Assembly: GCA_030039615.1 (NCBI GenBank)
Contig: JASHVF010000027.1
Span: forward strand, 1 to 5,634
Source: Gammaproteobacteria bacterium
GTDB lineage: Bacteria; Pseudomonadota; Gammaproteobacteria; Steroidobacterales; Steroidobacteraceae
Direction of reading: 5' to 3'
Length of the DNA: 5,634 nucleotides
Shown: piece by piece, positions 1 to 5,634 of the stretch
Layout of the letters: each line of letters opens with the position of its first letter
How positions within the stretch are numbered: the stretch's first letter is position 1
Position numbers and translations under genes: made by a program
Notes under the pieces: generated by a model
What the model was told of the DNA's origin: nothing
What the model saw: the letters and a program-made list of their open reading frames with translations, nothing else
The model's database searches: none

Positions 1-11
1 CCGGGCACCGC

Positions 12-29
12 CTGGCGGAGCATCGCCAG
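12..29. other. Short hairpin downstream of DUF6356 gene
   Basis: The 6 bp arms CTGGCG and CGCCAG flank a 6-base loop, 6 bases beyond the DUF6356 stop codon. The hairpin could act as a weak transcription end signal, but no T-run follows it in either direction. It may simply lie inside the end of a neighbouring gene that is cut off by the window edge. Confidence 0.2.
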
Positions 30-34
30 CACGC

Positions 35-283
35 CTAGAGCGGCAGTCGGGTGGTGCCGGCGAGCGGCGGCGCGCCGCGCCGGTTGACGACCATGCGATC
101 GTTCAGCTCGGCGACCGCCGCACTGCCCGTACGCTCGAACAGGAAAGGCAGCAACGCGTGCACCAGGCAGGCGATCCCCGCGCCGATCAGCCGCAGGCCG
201 AAGCAGCCGGCACGCGCCATGTGCCTGGTATAGGTCTCGCCCACCGAGGCAGGATGCTCGGTGAAGGCGCGGATGAGGTTCAT
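35..283 (-). CDS. DUF6356 family small membrane protein
   Basis: This is an 82-residue protein with an ATG start. The N-terminal motif FTEHPASVGETY (about residues 7-18) followed by HM, then a hydrophobic stretch GLRLIGAGIACLVHALLPFLF (29-49) and RTGS, is the signature I associate with the DUF6356 family of short proteobacterial proteins. That family has no established function; some databases label members as capsule-related, which nothing here supports. The single hydrophobic segment suggests an inner-membrane protein with a short polar tail. No good Shine-Dalgarno sequence precedes the ATG. The gene diverges from the Lrp-type regulator across 112 bp, so that regulator could affect it, but this is inference. 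The family assignment is from memory of the motif and fairly secure; the function is unknown. Confidence 0.85.
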   Translation of the reverse strand: MNLIRAFTEHPASVGETYTRHMARAGCFGLRLIGAGIACLVHALLPFLFERTGSAAVAELNDRMVVNRRGAPPLAGTTRLPL

Positions 284-341
284 GCCACTATGCTAATCGC
301 GCCACCATGCGACCGGGTTGCGAAGCTCTGGCGGAGGGGGG

Positions 342-370
342 TCGGGTGCGCAACAATATTGCGCGCCCGA
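342..370. promoter_or_regulatory. Long inverted repeat, putative Lrp-family operator
   Basis: Twelve-base arms TCGGGTGCGCAA and TTGCGCGCCCGA flank the AT-rich centre CAATA. Eleven of the 12 positions are complementary, with the single mismatch at 347/365. GCGCAA-n5-TTGCGC with an AT-rich centre is the kind of dyad bound by Lrp/AsnC regulators, which commonly control their own gene. It ends 25 bp before the regulator's ATG, close to where a promoter would lie, so autoregulation is a reasonable inference. In RNA the one mismatch would be a G-U pair, so a leader hairpin is an alternative. No T-run follows, so it is not a classical terminator. Confidence 0.6.
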
Positions 371-395
371 GGGGGTCGGGCGAACCGAAGTTTCG

Positions 396-863
396 ATGGA
401 CAAGCTGGACGCGAGAATCCTCGAGCTGCTGCAGAACAACGGGGAGCTGACCGCCGCCGAGATCGCCGACCGCGTGGGCCTTTCCAAGGCGCCGTGCTGG
501 CGGCGTATCCAGAAGCTGCAGCAGGAAGGGGTCATCCGCTCGACGGTGGCGCTGCTCGATGCGCACGCGCTCAACGTCGGCACCACCGTGTTCGTGACGC
601 TCAAGACCGCCAACCACAGCGAGGCGTGGTTCGCCAAATTCGTGCGCGCCGTGCGTGACATCCCCGAGGTGACGGAGATTCATCGCATGTCGGGTGACGT
701 CGACTACCTGATCCGCATCGTGGTGCCGGATATCGACGCCTACGACGCGGTGTACAAGCGCCTCATCTCCGCGGTGGACTTCCTCGACGTCAGCGCCAGC
801 TTCGCGCTCGAGACCATCAAGTACACGACCGCGCTGCCGCTCTGTTACCTGAAGACCGAGTAG
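396..863 (+). CDS. Lrp/AsnC family transcriptional regulator, DecR-like
   Basis: This is a 155-residue DNA-binding regulator of normal Lrp/AsnC length. Residues 1-60 form the winged helix-turn-helix (MDKLDARILELLQ, then LTAAEIADRVGLSKAPCWRRIQKLQQEGVI). Residues from about 65 form the RAM ligand-binding and oligomerisation domain, including the GDVDYLIRI strand and the C-terminal TIKYTTALPL. The CWRRI recognition helix, the KTANHSEAW segment and the KYTT-LP end closely resemble E. coli DecR (YbaO), which senses cysteine and controls its degradation. No cysteine-catabolism gene is in this window, so the target is unknown. I chose the ATG at 396 because the motif starts there; the frame is open upstream to a TTG at 318, but that extension crosses the inverted repeat and reads as low-complexity Gly/Ser. 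A weak GAAG lies upstream of the ATG. The gene converges with the emrA-like gene, 4 bp apart. Confidence 0.92.
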   Translation: MDKLDARILELLQNNGELTAAEIADRVGLSKAPCWRRIQKLQQEGVIRSTVALLDAHALNVGTTVFVTLKTANHSEAWFAKFVRAVRDIPEVTEIHRMSGDVDYLIRIVVPDIDAYDAVYKRLISAVDFLDVSASFALETIKYTTALPLCYLKTE

Positions 864-867
864 GCCG

Positions 868-2073
868 CTACTTGCGCGCCACGGCGGCCGCGCCCGACCC
901 GGCCCCGGTGTTGTCGCGGATGATCTCGGCGATGCGTGCCTGAATCTCGCTGAAGTCGGTGTCGTAGATGCCGGTCGCCAGCACCGGCTCGCGAGGCGGC
1001 ACCGGCGCCAGCTGCTGACCCGAGCTGTCGCGCACCTCGATACGCACGCGGGTCGAGAGCCCGACCCGCAGCGGATGCTGCTCCAGCTCCTTGGGATCGA
1101 GCGTGATGCGCACCGGCACGCGCTGCACCACCTTGATCCAGTTACCGGTGGCGTTTTGCGCCGGCAGCAGCGCGAATGCCGCCCCGGTCCCGAGCCCGAG
1201 GCCCGCGACGCGACCGTGATACTCGACCTGGCCGCCATAGAGGTCGCTGATGACCCGCACCGGCTGACCGATGCGCATGCGACTCAACTGCACCTCCTTG
1301 AAGTTGGCATCCACCCGCAGCCGCTCGAGCGGCACGATCTCCATCAGCGGGCTTCCCGGCGCGATGCGCTCGCCGAGCTGCACGCTGCGGCGCGCGACGT
1401 ACCCGGACACCGGGGCGCGCACACTGGTGCGCTGCACGTTGAGCCAGGCGCGCTCCACCTGGGTGGCCGCGGCGCGTACCTCGGGATTGTCGGCTACACC
1501 GGTGCGGCCGACCAGCGCCACGCCCGCCGCGAGGTTCTTCTGCGCCGCGGTGAGCGCATCGCGCGCGGCATTCACGGCGTCCAGCGCGTGGCCGAGCTCC
1601 TCGGTCGACACCGCGCCGCTCGCCGTGAGGCCGTGGCGGCGCGCGAGATCGGCCTGCGCACGCTCTAAGTCCGCGCGCCGCTGCGCAACCAGCGCCGACA
1701 GCTCATCGCGATTGGCGAACACCGTATGAACCTGCCGTACCGCACGTGCCAGCTGCTGCTCGGCATCCTGGAGCGCGATGCGGTAATCCGTGGCGTCGAG
1801 CCGCACCAGCTGCTGCCCGGCCTGCACGCGGTCGGTCTCGTCGGCGGCGATCGACACCACCGTGCCCTGCACCTGCGACATTACCCCGACCAGGTCGCCG
1901 GCGACGTAGGCATCGTCGGTGGTCTCGTAGTGGCTGGCATAGAGCCACCACCAGGCGAGAGTGCCTAGGGCCATGAGGCCGAGCGCCACCGCGAGCAGCA
2001 GGAGCCAGGTACGGCGCTGGCGCTGCAGCCGCGTCGCGTCCGTGGCAGGAGAAGTACTCACCGAGGCATCCAT
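868..2073 (-). CDS. emrA: EmrA-type membrane fusion protein (HlyD family)
   Basis: This 401-residue periplasmic adaptor joins an inner-membrane drug transporter to an outer-membrane channel. Residues 23-46 are a single N-terminal membrane anchor. TTDDAYVAGDLVGV (51-64) opens the lipoyl half-motif and is a hallmark of EmrA. A long Ala/Gln/Arg-rich helical hairpin covers about 97-215, and the second lipoyl half starts at VRAPVSGYV (218-226). NFKEVQL (257-263) and LPAQNATGNWIKVVQRVPV (303-321) mark the EmrA beta-barrel. Length and C-terminus are normal, so the gene looks intact. It starts 14 bp after the outer-membrane factor stop and has its own GAGGAG ribosome site. In EmrAB-type pumps the next gene encodes the MFS transporter EmrB. 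Here the next sequence is the end of a convergent regulator gene, so the transporter partner is missing locally. Likely substrates are hydrophobic drugs or uncouplers, by family only. Confidence 0.93.
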   Translation of the reverse strand: MDASVSTSPATDATRLQRQRRTWLLLLAVALGLMALGTLAWWWLYASHYETTDDAYVAGDLVGVMSQVQGTVVSIAADETDRVQAGQQLVRLDATDYRIALQDAEQQLARAVRQVHTVFANRDELSALVAQRRADLERAQADLARRHGLTASGAVSTEELGHALDAVNAARDALTAAQKNLAAGVALVGRTGVADNPEVRAAATQVERAWLNVQRTSVRAPVSGYVARRSVQLGERIAPGSPLMEIVPLERLRVDANFKEVQLSRMRIGQPVRVISDLYGGQVEYHGRVAGLGLGTGAAFALLPAQNATGNWIKVVQRVPVRITLDPKELEQHPLRVGLSTRVRIEVRDSSGQQLAPVPPREPVLATGIYDTDFSEIQARIAEIIRDNTGAGSGAAAVARK

Positions 2074-2083
2074 GGACCTGAAG

Positions 2084-2089
2084 CTCCTC
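2084..2089 (-). promoter_or_regulatory. Ribosome binding site of emrA-like gene
   Basis: On the minus strand GAGGAG lies 10 bases before the ATG at 2073 and overlaps the TGA stop of the upstream outer-membrane factor gene. It supports the chosen start and suggests that ribosomes finishing the upstream gene can reload on this one. Confidence 0.7.
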
Positions 2090-3533
2090 AGCCCGTGGGC
2101 GCCGGTGCCGTGTAGCCGCCGCCGAGCGCGCGCACCAGGCTGATGCTGAAGGTGAGCCGCTGCGCACCGAGCTCGGCGCCGATCGCCTGCGCGAACAACA
2201 GCTGGTTCTCCGCCGACAGCACCGTGAGGTAGTTGTCGAGGCCGGCACGGTAGCGTTCGGTCGTGAGGTCGTAGGCGCGCTGCGCCGCGACCAGCGCCGC
2301 CTGCTGCTCGGCGGTCTCGCGCTCGAGCGCCCGCCAGTTGGCCACGACGTCGGCGACGTCATGCACGGCGTCGATGAGCGTCTGGTTGTATTGGCCGACC
2401 GAGGCGTCGAACTGCGCCTGGCGCGCCTCGAGCGCGCCGCGCAACTGCCGGCGGTTGAACACCGGGAGACTGAGCGCCGGGCTCACGTCGACGATGGTCG
2501 CCGACCCCTGGAAGAGATTGCTGAGACCGATGCTCTGCAGCCCGGCGAACGCCGCCAGGTTCACGTTGGGATAGAAGTCGGCCTCAGCCGCCTTCACGCC
2601 CTGCGCGGCGCCCTGCACCAGCGCGCGCGCGGCCGCCACGTCAGGCCGGCGCCCGAGCAGGTCCGCGGGCAGCGTCGATGGCAGCGCGATGCTCGCGGGC
2701 GCCGTAAGGTGCGGACGCGCGAGCGCAAGCCCCCGGTCGGACCCGGCGGCCACCAGCGCCGCGAGCTGATCGCGCGCCAGGTCGATGTTGGCCTGCGCCG
2801 CGGCGATACCGGCGCGGGTGAGCGCGAGGTTGCTCTCGGACTGCTTGACGCGCGCGACGTTCTCGAGCCCGGCATCGACGCGCTGCTGCGTCAACTCCAT
2901 GATCGAGGTCTGCTGCTTGAGCTGATCGTTGGCGACGTCGAGCAGTGCGTACCAGAGGTCGAGCTGCACATAGGCGCGTACCACCGATACCGCGATCGCG
3001 AGGCGGGCCGCGGCACGGTCGGCCTCGGCGGCGTCGACCCCGGAGCGGGCCGCGGCCAGCAGCGCGCGGTTGCGGCCCCAGAAGTCGATGTCGTAGCTCA
3101 GATCGAAGGCGACGCGTCCGTCGTTGTAGTAATTGCCGGCGTAGGGCGGCGGGTAGAGGCCGTTCTCCGGGTAACGCTGCCGGTCGACCTGGGCGTCGAA
3201 GGCGACGTTCGGCAGCCTCAGCGCCCCGGCGGCGAGCGCCTGCGCCTGCGCGGCCCGCAGCCGCGCTTCCGCGGCGGTCAGTGTGGGGCTGCCGACGAGC
3301 GCCTCATCGACCAGCCGATCGAGCTGCGGGTCGCCGTAGCGGCGCCACCAGCCGTCGGCCGGCCAGGCCGACGGGTCGACCGGCGCGGCAGCAAACGAGC
3401 GCTCGGCGGTCAGCTGCGCGGGGGCGAGTTGTGGAGCGGCGTGCCAGCCGCCGCGATCCACGCAGCCGGCCAGCGCCGCGAGCAGCGCGGCGAGACACAG
3501 CGCGGTGAGAATGGGGGACCTGTGCATCGTCAT
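2088..3533 (-). CDS. NodT-family outer-membrane efflux lipoprotein (TolC/OprM-like)
   Basis: This 481-residue outer-membrane factor would form the trimeric exit duct of a tripartite efflux pump. The N-terminus has a lipoprotein signal peptide ending in the lipobox LAGC, with Cys24 the predicted lipidation site. WWRRYGDPQLDRLVDEAL (62-79) is the typical start of the mature domain. Two OEP repeats follow: one holds the beta-strand motif DLSYDIDFWGRNR (144-156), the other LLGRRPDVAAA (292-302), YPNVNL (321-326) and PALSLPVFNRRQLRGAL (352-368). Helical heptad-like segments lie between them. The length is normal. The start overlaps the stop of the MarR-type gene as ATGA, and only a weak GC-rich ribosome site is present, so translational coupling is likely. 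A second ATG lies two codons inside and cannot be excluded. By position it corresponds to emrC of the Stenotrophomonas emrRCAB locus. Confidence 0.93.
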   Translation of the reverse strand: MTMHRSPILTALCLAALLAALAGCVDRGGWHAAPQLAPAQLTAERSFAAAPVDPSAWPADGWWRRYGDPQLDRLVDEALVGSPTLTAAEARLRAAQAQALAAGALRLPNVAFDAQVDRQRYPENGLYPPPYAGNYYNDGRVAFDLSYDIDFWGRNRALLAAARSGVDAAEADRAAARLAIAVSVVRAYVQLDLWYALLDVANDQLKQQTSIMELTQQRVDAGLENVARVKQSESNLALTRAGIAAAQANIDLARDQLAALVAAGSDRGLALARPHLTAPASIALPSTLPADLLGRRPDVAAARALVQGAAQGVKAAEADFYPNVNLAAFAGLQSIGLSNLFQGSATIVDVSPALSLPVFNRRQLRGALEARQAQFDASVGQYNQTLIDAVHDVADVVANWRALERETAEQQAALVAAQRAYDLTTERYRAGLDNYLTVLSAENQLLFAQAIGAELGAQRLTFSISLVRALGGGYTAPAPTG

Positions 3534-4051
3534 GATTTACCGCCCGTCGATGAGTTCTGGCCGCCCCCTGCCTGTTTTCCGTTCTCGATCATGCGTCCGA
3601 GATAAGCCTTGAGGTTTTCCATCTCGATCGGGTCGAAGCCGGCGAGATGATGCTCGAGCACCCGGCTACCCGCCGCCCGCAGGCGCGGCAGCTGCGCGCG
3701 GCCGGCCGGCGCCACGCGCAGGAACACGACGCGCCGGTCCTCGCGGCAACGTTCGCGCCGCAGCAGGCCTTTCTCCTCGAGCCGATCGAGGATGCGGGTC
3801 ATCGAGCCGGTGTCGTAATACATGCTGCGGCACAGATCCGCCGCGGTACGGGCGCTGCCCTCGGCGAGGTACTTGAGCACGGCGTACTGCATCGCGTTGA
3901 GGCCGAACGGCGCCAGCTCGGCGTCGAGCCCGGAAAGCAGCGATGCCCGCGCGCGCCCGAGCAGGTGGCCGACGCTCAATCCCCCTTCCGGGAGTTGCGC
4001 CTCGCCAGGCGACTCGGCCTTGATGGCTGCTCTGCGACTCACACTGCTCAC
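3530..4051 (-). CDS. MarR/EmrR-family transcriptional repressor
   Basis: This 173-residue regulator probably represses the efflux operon that it heads. The winged helix-turn-helix spans roughly 50-118: LNAMQYAVLKYLAE leads in, MYYDTGSMTRILDRLEEKGLLRRE (77-100) contains the recognition helix, and CREDRRVVFLRVAPAGR (102-118) is the wing with the conserved D-R-R. Flanking helices for dimerisation are present, and a polar Gly/Ser tail ends the protein. MarR proteins usually release DNA when a phenolic or other drug-like ligand binds, and EmrR does this for EmrAB. The start appears to be GTG at 4051, with a second in-frame GTG at 4042 produced by a 9 bp tandem repeat. Neither has a clear ribosome site. 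The gene overlaps the outer-membrane factor by 4 bp and diverges from the membrane protein at 4146. Confidence 0.92.
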   Translation of the reverse strand: MSSVSRRAAIKAESPGEAQLPEGGLSVGHLLGRARASLLSGLDAELAPFGLNAMQYAVLKYLAEGSARTAADLCRSMYYDTGSMTRILDRLEEKGLLRRERCREDRRVVFLRVAPAGRAQLPRLRAAGSRVLEHHLAGFDPIEMENLKAYLGRMIENGKQAGGGQNSSTGGKS

Positions 4052-4055
4052 ACTG
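4038..4055. repeat. Tandem 9 bp repeat over the marR start
   Basis: CTCACACTG occurs twice in direct succession. On the coding (minus) strand each copy supplies a GTG in the reading frame of the regulator, at 4051 and 4042, so the protein can start as MSSVSRR or as MSRR. Nothing downstream depends on the first three residues. Confidence 0.6.
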
Positions 4056-4071
4056 GCGGCAGGGTGCCGCC
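4055..4071. promoter_or_regulatory. 17 bp palindrome, putative MarR operator or leader hairpin
   Basis: Perfect 7-base arms GGCGGCA and TGCCGCC are separated by GGG. The element lies 3 bp before the GTG at 4051 and downstream of the predicted promoter. Its size and position fit a MarR-family operator that allows autorepression. In the transcript it would also form a strong hairpin right before a start codon that lacks a ribosome site, so a role in translation is an alternative. The surrounding DNA is GC-rich, which makes chance occurrence more likely. Confidence 0.45.
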
Positions 4072-4093
4072 GCGGCTAAAATTACTGCCTGTA

Positions 4094-4122
4094 AGAATAC
4101 TGCCTCGGCAACCATTTGTCGA
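4094..4122 (-). promoter_or_regulatory. Sigma70-like promoter of the efflux operon
   Basis: On the minus strand TCGACA (4122-4117) matches the -35 consensus at five of six positions. After a 17-base spacer, TATTCT (4099-4094) matches the -10 consensus at four of six. Transcription would begin near 4087 and give a leader of about 35 bases that includes the palindrome at 4055-4071. The direct repeat TACTGCCT at 4083-4090 and 4098-4105 brackets the -10 element and could be part of a regulator site. Confidence 0.5.
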
Positions 4123-4131
4123 CTCCGCATT

Positions 4132-4140
4132 GGAGGGAGG
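4132..4140 (+). promoter_or_regulatory. Ribosome binding site fixing the start at 4146
   Basis: GGAGGGAGG ends 5 bases before GTG 4146, an excellent Shine-Dalgarno match. It argues against the upstream in-frame TTG at 4116 as the start of the membrane protein. Confidence 0.75.
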
Positions 4141-4145
4141 CCCGG

Positions 4146-4625
4146 GTGTCGCAGACCGGCAAGATCATCTCCTCGCGTAACACCCTATTCCTGAAGAGAG
4201 TTCTGCCCGTGCTGCTCTTCGGCGTGCTGGCCGCCGGCGTGGCCGCTCCGCTGCTGATCGTCGGCGGCCGGACGGGTGCCCTGCCCTGGCCGCTGCTGGC
4301 ACCGCCGCTGGTGCTCGGCATCGTCATCTACCTCGTGCTGAGACGCCTGGTGTTCGACCTGGCCGACGAGGTGGTGGACGAAGGCGAGGCGCTGCGCGTG
4401 CGCTTCGGCAGCGAGCAGGCGCGCATCCCGCTGGCCGAGATCATCAACGTCAGCTACTCGGGTATCACCAATCCCAAGCGGGTCACGCTGACCCTGCGCA
4501 GCGCCGGCCCCTTCGGCCGCCAGGTGACGTTCTCGCCGCGGCGGCGGCTCTTCAGCAGCCCGTTCCGCACCGACCCGCTGGTCGTGGAGCTCATCGAACG
4601 GGTGGATGCGGCGCGGCGGCGCTGA
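4146..4625 (+). CDS. Two-helix membrane protein with possible PH-like cytoplasmic domain
   Basis: This 159-residue protein is not one I can name. Residues 19-41 and about 48-65 are hydrophobic helices separated by a short Gly/Pro turn. Lys17-Arg18 and Arg66-Arg67 flank them, so by the positive-inside rule both ends face the cytoplasm. The remaining 90 residues look beta-rich: LADEVVDEGEALRVRFG, then ARIPLAEIINVSYSG, then RVTLTLRSAGPFGRQVTFSP. They end in a helix, VVELIERVDAARRR. Strands followed by a C-terminal helix after two membrane segments resemble small bacterial PH-domain proteins, but that is inference from pattern only. I recall similar hypothetical proteins in gammaproteobacteria. 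The GTG at 4146 is preferred because of its strong ribosome site. The gene is divergent from the efflux operon and overlaps the phosphoesterase gene by 35 bp at the 3' end. Confidence 0.82.
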   Translation: MSQTGKIISSRNTLFLKRVLPVLLFGVLAAGVAAPLLIVGGRTGALPWPLLAPPLVLGIVIYLVLRRLVFDLADEVVDEGEALRVRFGSEQARIPLAEIINVSYSGITNPKRVTLTLRSAGPFGRQVTFSPRRRLFSSPFRTDPLVVELIERVDAARRR

Positions 4626-5634
4626 ACACGTCGGCGCCGAATACCGGCAGGCCGGCCGCCGCCGCGTACCCGAGCGGCTGCAGGCCGAAGATCCCCTCCA
4701 GGGTCCGCAGCAGCGAATAGTGGTTGTAGGGCACGTTCGACACCGTGCCCGGCTTCACGAAGCGTGACAGCACCACCGCCCCGACGCGTCCGCCGCCCGG
4801 GCCATTGAAGCCCGGCGCGTACCGCGCCCCGGGCAGGGGTTGCTCACCGCAGCAGGCACCTGAGCCTTCCGCACCCACTCCATCCGCCTCGTCGAAGGTG
4901 ATGATCAGCATGCCGTCCGCCTTGAAGGCCGCTGAGTCGAGGATGAGCGGCACCCACTGCGCGAGAAAGGCGTTGATGGCTACGAGCCCTCCCCGGCGAC
5001 CGTCGACGCAGGCCGCGTCGTGCCCGTCGTTGCAGAGATTCGGGGTGATGAACACGTAGTTGGGCGTAGTGGCGGCGCTGCCGAGATCCGCCGCCAGGCG
5101 AGTGAGATTCACCACGTGCGCGTCGCAACGCGCCTGGTTGTCGATGATCGAGTGGAAGTAGACGAACGGGTCATGCTTGGCGGCGTACTGGTCGCCGCGC
5201 TCGGCGAGCGCGGTGGGATCGGCGGCGCCGATCGGCACGTGGCCGCAGGTGGCGGGCTCGCGGCGCGGGTCGTTGCCCATGTCCTCCATGTAGGCCTTCC
5301 AGCTCCAGGAGGCCTCCTCCAGCTGGTCCGGCAGCGTGCGTACGATCGCCGGGTACACGCAGCCGGCGCCGAGCGCCTGGCCGGAAGCGTCGAGGGACGG
5401 AGCGCTCAGGCGGAACTCGCTGAAGGTGGGGCAGTCGAGCTGCGTCTCGTGATTCGGCGCCTGGCCGCTGATCATCGCCAGGTAGTTGTCGAGGCTCGCG
5501 TGCCCGATGGCGTAGTACTGCGTGAGCAGCGCTCCCTTGGCCGGCAGCGTGCGGGCGAGATACGGCGCCTGCGAGTCGGGGGCAAAGGTGCGCGAGTACG
5601 TCATGTTCTCGAGCACCAGCAGGAACACGTGGCG
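4591..5634 (-). CDS. Secreted phosphoesterase (acid phosphatase/phospholipase C superfamily), 5' end cut
   Basis: The 347 residues visible reach the window edge in frame, so the signal peptide and true start lie outside. The first residues, HVFLLVLENMTYS, contain the Glu-Asn pair that in PF04185 enzymes binds the active-site metal. Numbering from Val at 5628 as 1, further landmarks are IGHASLDNYLAMISGQ (41-56), KAYMEDMGN (111-119), KHDPFVYFHSIID (151-163), FITPNLCNDGHDAAC (193-207), IITFDEADG (242-250, second metal-binding Asp/Glu site) and YNHYSLLRTLEGIFGL (301-316). These place it with alkaline/acid phosphatase family proteins that hydrolyse phosphomonoesters or phosphodiesters outside the cytoplasm. 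Eight cysteines (66, 90, 128, 168, 199, 207, 259, 260) suggest up to four disulfides and support export. The exact substrate cannot be told. The 3' end overlaps the convergent membrane protein gene. Confidence 0.9.
   Translation of the reverse strand, partial: RHVFLLVLENMTYSRTFAPDSQAPYLARTLPAKGALLTQYYAIGHASLDNYLAMISGQAPNHETQLDCPTFSEFRLSAPSLDASGQALGAGCVYPAIVRTLPDQLEEASWSWKAYMEDMGNDPRREPATCGHVPIGAADPTALAERGDQYAAKHDPFVYFHSIIDNQARCDAHVVNLTRLAADLGSAATTPNYVFITPNLCNDGHDAACVDGRRGGLVAINAFLAQWVPLILDSAAFKADGMLIITFDEADGVGAEGSGACCGEQPLPGARYAPGFNGPGGGRVGAVVLSRFVKPGTVSNVPYNHYSLLRTLEGIFGLQPLGYAAAAGLPVFGADVFSAAAPHPPVR

Noticed and set aside
318..395. Upstream TTG start extending the Lrp regulator by 26 residues
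   Set aside because: The extension is Gly/Ser-rich, lies over the inverted repeat, and is not part of the Lrp family fold. ATG 396 gives the normal length.
158..658. 166-residue plus-strand open frame upstream of and overlapping the Lrp gene
   Set aside because: It is antisense to DUF6356 and out of frame with the Lrp gene; no recognisable motif.
288..1238. 316-residue minus-strand open frame across the Lrp gene and the end of emrA
   Set aside because: It runs antisense to the Lrp regulator and out of frame with emrA. The composition is Arg/Ser/His-rich with no domain, so it does not supply the missing transporter.
1703..2362. 219-residue minus-strand open frame overlapping the emrA and outer-membrane factor junction
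   Set aside because: It is the alternative frame of two well-supported genes, with Arg/Ser/Ala-rich low-complexity translation.
2361..3605. 414-residue open frame on the plus strand opposite the outer-membrane factor gene
   Set aside because: It is antisense to a gene with clear OEP motifs. Its translation is Arg/Gly-rich, as expected of a shadow frame in GC-rich DNA, and it shows no family motif.
3666..4130. 154-residue minus-strand open frame over the MarR gene
   Set aside because: It is a frame-shifted shadow of the MarR gene; the helix-turn-helix motifs are in the other frame.
4116..4145. Upstream TTG start of the membrane protein
   Set aside because: A strong GGAGGGAGG site points to GTG 4146, and the TTG overlaps the predicted -35 element of the divergent operon.

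Overview
The window is GC-rich, densely coding bacterial DNA with six protein genes, one of them cut by the right edge. No RNA genes, mobile elements or CRISPR arrays are visible. Outer-membrane-factor and EmrA-type genes, a DecR-like Lrp regulator and a DUF6356 protein point to a proteobacterium. A gammaproteobacterium of the Xanthomonadales/Nevskiales kind is most likely, because the marR-OMF-emrA order resembles the emrRCAB locus of Stenotrophomonas. This placement is inference.

Left part (1-863): a small DUF6356 membrane protein (minus, 35-283) and an Lrp/AsnC-family regulator (plus, 396-863) are divergent. The 112 bp between them carries a long inverted repeat (342-370) that looks like the regulator's own operator. 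The regulator's stop lies only 4 bp from the end of the convergent emrA-like gene.

Centre (868-4051): a compact minus-strand operon runs marR-family repressor -> NodT-type outer-membrane lipoprotein -> EmrA/HlyD-type membrane fusion protein. The first junction is an ATGA overlap and the second a 14 bp gap. This is two thirds of a tripartite drug efflux pump plus its repressor. The inner-membrane MFS transporter (EmrB) that normally follows emrA is absent, because the convergent Lrp gene begins immediately. A sigma70-like promoter (4094-4122) and a 17 bp palindrome just before the repressor start (4055-4071) are plausible control elements.

Right part (4052-5634): a 159-residue protein with two membrane segments and a cytoplasmic beta-rich, possibly PH-like domain (plus, 4146-4625) diverges from the operon. 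Its 3' end overlaps by 35 bp, tail to tail, with a secreted phosphoesterase of the PF04185 acid phosphatase/phospholipase C superfamily (minus, 4591 to beyond 5634).

Overall this looks like an ordinary chromosomal region. The points most worth checking are the missing emrB, the two palindromes next to regulator genes, and the uncharacterised membrane protein that diverges from the efflux operon.
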